From: Acidimicrobiales bacterium
GTDB lineage: Bacteria; Actinomycetota; Acidimicrobiia; Acidimicrobiales; JABEUL01
Assembly (NCBI GenBank): GCA_013044465.1
Contig: JABEUL010000211.1
Location: 1-11,610 of the forward strand
Length of the DNA stretch: 11,610 nt
Direction: 5' to 3'
Made by a program: the position numbers and the translations under genes. Each line of letters begins with the position of its first letter. The first letter of the stretch is position 1. Positions 6,935 to 11,610 of this stretch are shown here, in pieces. Under the pieces are notes generated by a model. The model made no database searches, was not told the DNA's origin, and saw nothing but the letters and a program-made list of their open reading frames with translations.

Positions 6935-9931
6935 ATGCGGCCACCTGAGGCAGTCCCTCTAAGCTCCATCTTTACCAAGCGGCGACTTTGGATAGGTGGG
7001 ATTGTGTTATTACTAATAATCCTCGTTCTGTCACTAAGAGGTATTGCGGGTTTTTATACGAATTACTTGTGGTTTGGCAGCGTAAAAGAAACTGGGGTTT
7101 GGAAGACAACTTTTATTACAAAAGTAGAATTAGGGTCATTATTTGCCGGGATATTGTTTGTCTTTTTATGGGTTAACATGGCAGTTGCTCACAAAATGGC
7201 ACCGAGTGACCACGTCACTCATCCCGAAGACGAATTACTACATAGATACCAGCAAATTGTGGTTCCTAGAGCAAAACTGTATAGAACTGGCATTGCTTTA
7301 GTAATTTCTATTTTTGTTGGCTTGCCTGCAGTGAGTCAGTGGCAAAATTGGCTCTTATATGAACACAGCCAACCATTTGGAGAACTAGATCCCCAGTTCC
7401 ATATGGATGTCAGTTTCTTTGTGTTTAAATTGCCTTTCTTAAAATGGCTAGTTGGATGGCTATTTGCCGCCCTGATCATTTCCTTTTTAGTTTCTGCAGT
7501 CATCCACTACTTAAATGGAGGTATTCGCCTTTCCAATGCAGGTGGAAGAGTTACCTCATCTGTGAAAGCCCATCTTTCGCTTTTGCTTGGCCTCATAGCA
7601 CTAGAAAAAGCTGCCGCCTATGAGTTTGTCTCTCGTCCTTCCCTTGAACTATCCAACCGAGGAGTAGTTCAAGGAGCAAGCTACACCGATATCCACATAC
7701 AACTCCCTGCCATAACTCTTCTCTCTATTATCTCGATTGCCTCTGCTGTGATCTTTTTGATAAATATATATAGGAGAGGATGGGTTCTCCCTGTTGTGGC
7801 AGTACTTCTTTGGGGATTTGTAGCGTTGGTTGCCGGAGTAATCTACCCTGCAATAATTCAGTCTTTTAAAGTTCAGCCCGCCCAGAGTACTTTAGAGATT
7901 CCATACATTACAAGAAACATTGCAGCAACTCAATATGCCATGGGCCTAACCAACATACAAACTGTTTCATTCCCAGGAAGTCAAAATGTCACGACCGAAC
8001 AACTTGCCAACTCTGCCACGAGTCTTAACGACGTTAGACTTTGGGACTGGGAGTACACGCTCCAAGCGTACGACAAGTACCAGGCTATAAAGAACTACTA
8101 CCAGTTCAATACCTTGGCCTATGACAGGTATATGGTAAATGGATCAATGGTGCCAGTTGTAGTTGGAGTGAGGCAGATAAATTCCAGTGATCTACCTGAC
8201 CAAACTTGGGTAAACCAGCATTTGCAATTTACCCATGGATATGGCGCAATAATTTCTCCCGCAAGCTCGGCAGCTTCAAATGGATCACCAAATTTCCCCA
8301 CTGGAGACATCCCAGTTAATTCACAGAATGGATATCCCTCTATAAAACATCCTGAAGTTTATTTTGGTGTAGGTCAGAATGGATACGTTGTAGCTGATAC
8401 AGCCCAAGCAGAGCTTGATTACCCAGACGCAAATGGCAATCCAGTTGAGACTCACTACAGCGGGAATGGCGGAGTGCCAATGGGATCCTTATTGAGGAAG
8501 GCTGCATATGCCCTTACCTTTGGTGATCGCAACTTGCTGTTTTCGTCTTTGATCACTTCAAAATCGCAAATCATATATAACGCCGACATCCACACTCGTG
8601 TCGCACAGGTTGCACCATTTCTTTCTTTGGATGCCGATCCCTACCCGGTAGTGCTAAACGGCACCATCTACTGGGTACAGGATGCCTATACAACCACAAA
8701 CTTTTACCCCTACGCCCAGAGTGTCACCTCCGCTTCAGTTAATGCTCTGAACCCAACTAGTGACTTAGCTAAAGCGCCTTTTAACTATATCCGAAACTCT
8801 GTAAAAGTGTTAGTTAATGCCTACACGGGTGCTATGACGTTTTATGTGGTAGATCCTAACGATCCAATAATTAAGGCTTGGGAGAGCATCTATCCAAAAC
8901 TCTTTACCCCAGCATCTCAAATAAGCCCCACTTTAAGGGAGCACTTACGCTATCCAGAAGATCTAATGGCGGTTCAAGCTGGAATGTACGGTCGCTACCA
9001 TATTTCAAATGCAGTAGATTTCTACAATGCCTCTGACTCTTGGATGGTCTCACAGGCAGCCAGTGCAGCAACTAGCTCAGGGGGAAACCAGCCCACAACC
9101 GCTACTCCAATTGACCCTAATAATAGATATTCACCGAGCTATCAAGTTATGCAACTTCCAGGTCAATCCACTCCCGGGTTTTACTTAGTGGAGCCCTTTG
9201 TGCCGACCTCGACTAATGGTGGCGGGAACTCTAAGCAGCAGATATTAAGTGCATTCTTGGTTGCCGGAAGCGACCCAAACGACTACGGAAAGCTCCAGGT
9301 CTATGTAACTCCTCGTGGCCAGAGCATCAATGGTCCAGCTTTTGTTTCATCTTTGATTATGTCGGTCCCAAATGTATCGAGAGAGATAACTCTTTTGTCC
9401 CAGCAAGGATCCACTGTCACAATGGGTACTGTGGAGATGTTGCCTATTGACAACTCACTTTTATATATTCGACCGATGTATGTATCTTCTTCTTCTAATC
9501 CCATTCCAACTGTCAAATTCGTAATAGTTGTTTACGGAAATAATGTTGCTATGGAGACAACTTTGGGTCAGGCTCTTTTTGACGTATTTAATGTTGACAT
9601 ACCAGGTGTTACATCCACTCTTGCCCCTGGCACGAGTGTCTCAAGTGGGAACAGTACTAATGCGGTAGTTGCAGCTCAAGTACAGCAACTGCTTGCGCAA
9701 GCTCAAGCAGCAAGCGCGCAAGCTCAAGTCGATCTCTCCCAGGGTAATCTTGGTGCCTACCAAAATGACGAGAATACTGCGTCTAGTGATGTATCTCAAG
9801 CCCTCGCGCTTCTTGGGAAAGGAACGACTGCACCAAGTTCAGGTGGGTCAATTGGCGCTCATGGTGCGAGTGGCAGCACAACGACGACAACAACGACGAC
9901 GACGACGACGACCAACCCAAACGCAGCGTAA
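6935..9931 (+). CDS. UPF0182 family large membrane protein
   Basis: The 998-residue protein matches UPF0182 along its length. About seven membrane helices lie in residues 18-310 (near 18-35, 65-83, 116-134, 168-190, 210-228, 258-278 and 283-308), followed by a large extracytoplasmic domain. Family signatures are DPQFHMDVSFFVFKLPF (152-168), IPYITRNIA (322-330), PFLSLDADPYPVV, YWVQDAYTTTNFYPYAQ, LREHLRYPEDLMAVQ and the LAQAQAASAQAQVDLSQGN stretch near the C-terminus. It ends in a Ser/Gly-rich tail with twelve threonines. Family function is unknown; the actinobacterial member beside the Lon/PDZ gene is Rv3193c. It follows the DivIVA-like gene by 12 bp with no Shine-Dalgarno sequence before the ATG, so coupled translation is likely. 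Its stop directly abuts the next start. Confidence 0.93.
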   Translation: MRPPEAVPLSSIFTKRRLWIGGIVLLLIILVLSLRGIAGFYTNYLWFGSVKETGVWKTTFITKVELGSLFAGILFVFLWVNMAVAHKMAPSDHVTHPEDELLHRYQQIVVPRAKLYRTGIALVISIFVGLPAVSQWQNWLLYEHSQPFGELDPQFHMDVSFFVFKLPFLKWLVGWLFAALIISFLVSAVIHYLNGGIRLSNAGGRVTSSVKAHLSLLLGLIALEKAAAYEFVSRPSLELSNRGVVQGASYTDIHIQLPAITLLSIISIASAVIFLINIYRRGWVLPVVAVLLWGFVALVAGVIYPAIIQSFKVQPAQSTLEIPYITRNIAATQYAMGLTNIQTVSFPGSQNVTTEQLANSATSLNDVRLWDWEYTLQAYDKYQAIKNYYQFNTLAYDRYMVNGSMVPVVVGVRQINSSDLPDQTWVNQHLQFTHGYGAIISPASSAASNGSPNFPTGDIPVNSQNGYPSIKHPEVYFGVGQNGYVVADTAQAELDYPDANGNPVETHYSGNGGVPMGSLLRKAAYALTFGDRNLLFSSLITSKSQIIYNADIHTRVAQVAPFLSLDADPYPVVLNGTIYWVQDAYTTTNFYPYAQSVTSASVNALNPTSDLAKAPFNYIRNSVKVLVNAYTGAMTFYVVDPNDPIIKAWESIYPKLFTPASQISPTLREHLRYPEDLMAVQAGMYGRYHISNAVDFYNASDSWMVSQAASAATSSGGNQPTTATPIDPNNRYSPSYQVMQLPGQSTPGFYLVEPFVPTSTNGGGNSKQQILSAFLVAGSDPNDYGKLQVYVTPRGQSINGPAFVSSLIMSVPNVSREITLLSQQGSTVTMGTVEMLPIDNSLLYIRPMYVSSSSNPIPTVKFVIVVYGNNVAMETTLGQALFDVFNVDIPGVTSTLAPGTSVSSGNSTNAVVAAQVQQLLAQAQAASAQAQVDLSQGNLGAYQNDENTASSDVSQALALLGKGTTAPSSGGSIGAHGASGSTTTTTTTTTTTTNPNAA
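9695..9728 (+). repeat. Direct repeat of GCGCAAGCTCAAG inside the UPF0182 gene
   Basis: GCGCAAGCTCAAG occurs at 9695-9707 and 9716-9728. The 21-bp period equals seven codons and produces repeated AQAQ units in the helical stretch AQAQAASAQAQVDL. It probably reflects a small in-frame duplication in an Ala/Gln-rich helix. Confidence 0.6.
9878..9913 (+). repeat. ACN trinucleotide tract encoding a poly-threonine tail
   Basis: Twelve consecutive threonine codons (three ACA, eight ACG, one ACC, with six ACG in a row at 9893-9910) end the UPF0182 gene just before NPNAA and the stop. Length change by slippage would stay in frame. Such tails may act as flexible, O-glycosylatable linkers outside the cell; that role is an inference. 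The opposite strand reads as poly-valine and is not a gene. Confidence 0.9.
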
Positions 9932-10789
9932 GTGGAGAGTTTCGAATTTAAGAGAGTTGAAGTTGAACCTGGCATCTCACTTGCAACTTGGATGTTAAGA
10001 GGAAGTGGGACTCCATTCCTATTGGTACATGGTCTATCTAGTAATGCAAGATTATATGACGGGGTTGCACACAAGTTAAGTGAGCTGGGTCACCATTGCG
10101 TCTCACTTGACCAAAGGGGCCACGGGCAATCAGATAAGCCTGATTCCGGATATGACTTTAAAACTATTACCGATGATTTACATAGTGTTATTGTCAAGCT
10201 TTCTCTAAAAAGAGCGATTTTGGTTGGCCAATCCTGGGGTGGCAATGTTGTACTTGAACATGCTAAAAGATTCCCAAGTGAAGTGGCTGGCATAGCCCTT
10301 ATTGACGGAGGTTGGTTGGAACCATCTTTTATATTTGATACTTGGGAAGAGTGTTCCAAGGTGCTGGCACCTCCAAATTTAGCCGGGACAAGCGAAACAC
10401 TTCTTAAAAAACTTATTCAAGCCTCCCATAGAGATTGGTCTGCTGAAGCAATTGAAGCAACAATGGCAAACATGGAAGTGCTCTCAGACGGAACAGTTCG
10501 ACCTTGGTTGGGTATTGACAATCATATGCAGATCCTTCGGGCACTTTATGACCATCATCCATCGAAGATCTACCAAGACATTGGTGCTCCCGTACTACTA
10601 ATCCCGGCAGAATCAGCCAGAGAGAACTTTCCTGGGAAAAGAAATGCCATAGATGGTGCAGAAAATGCGCTTAAGAAAAGCAAAGTCCACTGGTTTTCAC
10701 CTGCAGATCATGATGTCCATGCACAACATCCTAAAGAAGTCGCAAATTTGCTACACGCTCAAGTAGTCGAGGGTTTTTTTGACCGCTGA
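9932..10789 (+). CDS. Alpha/beta-hydrolase fold protein
   Basis: The 285-residue soluble protein has the canonical fold order: strand and oxyanion loop FLLVHGLSSNARLYDG (29-44), DQRGHGQSDKP (60-70), nucleophile elbow VGQSWGGNV (98-106) with Ser101, a cap region (about 128-210), PVLLIPAE (220-227) and the histidine region ADHDVHAQHPKEVA (258-271), where His260 has the usual spacing to the following proline. The expected Asp after strand six is not obvious; Glu227 is a candidate acid. The substrate cannot be told from sequence; esterases, lactonases and C-C hydrolases share this pattern. The GTG start at 9932 immediately follows the UPF0182 stop with no gap and no Shine-Dalgarno sequence, implying termination-reinitiation coupling. 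It is the only in-frame start that keeps the first beta strand; an ATG twenty codons later would remove it. Confidence 0.88.
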   Translation: MESFEFKRVEVEPGISLATWMLRGSGTPFLLVHGLSSNARLYDGVAHKLSELGHHCVSLDQRGHGQSDKPDSGYDFKTITDDLHSVIVKLSLKRAILVGQSWGGNVVLEHAKRFPSEVAGIALIDGGWLEPSFIFDTWEECSKVLAPPNLAGTSETLLKKLIQASHRDWSAEAIEATMANMEVLSDGTVRPWLGIDNHMQILRALYDHHPSKIYQDIGAPVLLIPAESARENFPGKRNAIDGAENALKKSKVHWFSPADHDVHAQHPKEVANLLHAQVVEGFFDR

Positions 10790-10810
10790 TTTTTCAGCTA
10801 ACAAAATCCG

Positions 10811-11437
10811 ATGAATGTTACACATCTACTCGTTTCGTATGGGTATGGTGTCGTTTTTTTATTTATTGCAATTGAGAGTATTGGTGTGCCACTCCCTGGC
10901 GAAACCATATTAATTACAGCTGGGATATATTCAGGGACCTCTCACAAATTGTCAGTGACTGTTATCTTCATCGTGGCCGCACTTGGTGCGATTACGGGCG
11001 ACAACATCGGTTTTTGGATAGGGGATGTCGGAGGGTACCGCCTGTTGAGAAAATATGGTCACTTTTTTGCTATTGACGAAACCAAAATAAAAATTGGACG
11101 TTATCTATTTGACAAGCATGGGAACAGAGTCGTTTTCTTTGGGAGATTTGTTTCAATTCTTCGAACCTATGCAGCCTTTTTGGCTGGAACTAACAAAATG
11201 CGATGGAAGCAGTTCCTTTTTTATAACGCTGCAGGTGGGATACTATGGGCCGCATTCTACTCATATGCTTCTTATTTTGTCGGCAGCAGTATTTTTTCAG
11301 CTTCAAACTATCTGAATCTTGCCCTTGGAGTAATCGCCGTGGGCATTGTAGTTCTTTTTATTTTCGTGGCACGAAGAAAGTTCGCTCAACTTCGTGATAA
11401 AGCTGAAGAGGCTTACCCTGGTCCTCTTGACGGTTAA
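10811..11437 (+). CDS. DedA/VTT-family membrane protein, possible polyprenyl-phosphate flippase
   Basis: The 208-residue protein has hydrophobic segments near residues 10-40, 48-70, 107-126, 136-158 and 166-187. Family motifs are IESIGVPLPGETIL (21-34, with Glu22 and Glu31), TGDNIGFWIG (62-71, Asp64), FFGRFVSILRTYAAFLAG (109-126, Arg112 and Arg118) and NKMRWKQFLFYNAAGGILW (128-146). These match the re-entrant-loop residues needed in DedA proteins. Some members recycle undecaprenyl phosphate across the inner membrane for cell-wall synthesis; others are linked to membrane potential and drug resistance. It follows the hydrolase by 21 bp and probably closes the operon. The ATG has no clear Shine-Dalgarno sequence, but the preceding bases are open and the N-terminus has the expected length. 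Confidence 0.92.
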   Translation: MNVTHLLVSYGYGVVFLFIAIESIGVPLPGETILITAGIYSGTSHKLSVTVIFIVAALGAITGDNIGFWIGDVGGYRLLRKYGHFFAIDETKIKIGRYLFDKHGNRVVFFGRFVSILRTYAAFLAGTNKMRWKQFLFYNAAGGILWAAFYSYASYFVGSSIFSASNYLNLALGVIAVGIVVLFIFVARRKFAQLRDKAEEAYPGPLDG

Positions 11438-11514
11438 TGTTAATTTCTTGGACTAGGTCCTGAAGTTTGTCAGTCGAATAGATTATCGAACTTAAACTCC
11501 ACACAACAACTACT

Positions 11515-11520
11515 AGGAGG
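11515..11520 (+). promoter_or_regulatory. Perfect Shine-Dalgarno AGGAGG
   Basis: AGGAGG lies 11 nt upstream of the ATG at 11532. No other start in the window has a comparable ribosome binding site, so this one stands out. Confidence 0.5.
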
Positions 11521-11531
11521 CTGCTTAAGTA

Positions 11532-11585
11532 ATGGCTGTTTCATTTCTTTCGCTTCTTGAATATGCAATTCTGGCAAGAACTTAA
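11532..11585 (+). CDS. Candidate 17-residue small ORF or leader peptide
   Basis: The ORF ATG GCT GTT ... AGA ACT TAA encodes MAVSFLSLLEYAILART, a short, mostly hydrophobic peptide. It stands behind the AGGAGG at 11515-11520 and 94 bp after the DedA stop. A second frame, from ATG 11563 and overlapping it, stays open to the window end (MQFWQELNHNWPICLW). The small ORF could therefore be a leader coupled to a downstream gene, a free small protein, or an artefact of a frameshift in the next gene's start. The sequence alone does not decide. Confidence 0.3.
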   Translation: MAVSFLSLLEYAILART

Positions 11586-11610
11586 TCACAATTGGCCAAT
11601 ATGTTTATGG

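Noticed and set aside
9859..10074. Minus-strand open frame with a poly-valine run across the UPF0182/hydrolase junction
   Set aside because: The valine run is only the reverse reading of the ACG threonine tract, and the rest overlaps two confident genes.
11406..11428. AAGAGG/CCTCTT inverted repeat at the end of the DedA gene, considered as a terminator
   Set aside because: It lies inside the coding region, has an 11-nt loop and is not followed by a T run.
11470..11589. A 39-codon minus-strand open frame from GTG 11589 after the DedA gene
   Set aside because: It has no ribosome binding site and no recognisable family, and its length is expected by chance.
11591..11600. Perfect palindrome ATTGGCCAAT near the window end
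   Set aside because: Ten-base palindromes are common by chance and the surrounding gene context is cut off, so no role can be supported.

Overview
The window reads as a chromosomal segment of a low-GC actinobacterium, most likely an uncultured Acidimicrobiia-type lineage. GC is in the mid-40s percent by eye from sampled lines. Three things point there. First, a Lon/PDZ protease, a UPF0182 membrane protein and a divergent DUF2342 zinc metalloprotease occur together, an arrangement I know from actinobacteria (Rv3193c-Rv3195 in Mycobacterium tuberculosis). Second, the membrane PDZ protein carries an N-terminal 'WRHPSEL' motif that I associate, from memory, with acidimicrobial trypsin-like proteins. 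Third, one protein ends in a poly-threonine tail. The lineage call is an inference. No phage genes, insertion sequences, CRISPR arrays, tRNAs or rRNAs were found.

Layout. On the minus strand at the left edge, a membrane PDZ protein (445-1752) is followed after 23 bp by the start of a DUF2342 metalloprotease that runs off the window (1-421). A 209-bp divergent spacer separates these from mreB (1962-2957, plus). mreB converges on a HEAT-repeat gene (3049-3825, minus), with a hairpin between them that could end transcription in both directions. Only 12 bp separate the HEAT gene's start from the start of a five-gene plus-strand run: Lon/PDZ protease (3838-4941), a DivIVA-domain protein with a phage-head-like C-terminus (4952-6922), UPF0182 (6935-9931), an alpha/beta hydrolase (9932-10789) and a DedA-family membrane protein (10811-11437). 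Gaps of 10, 12, 0 and 21 bp suggest one operon. The last 173 bp hold a 17-codon ORF behind the only perfect Shine-Dalgarno sequence in the window.

How the genes may work together. MreB and DivIVA organise cell growth and division. Lon/PDZ proteins of the YlbL type act at the membrane and in Bacillus degrade a division inhibitor. DedA proteins include undecaprenyl-phosphate flippases. The window therefore looks like an envelope-growth and quality-control neighbourhood built around a conserved actinobacterial core.

The most unusual items are the DivIVA protein whose last ~100 residues resemble the Mu F-type phage head morphogenesis domain, with C-x2-C and H-x2-C-x-C cysteine/histidine motifs; a trypsin-fold PDZ protein in which all three catalytic positions appear lost; and an MreB with Gln in place of the catalytic Glu.
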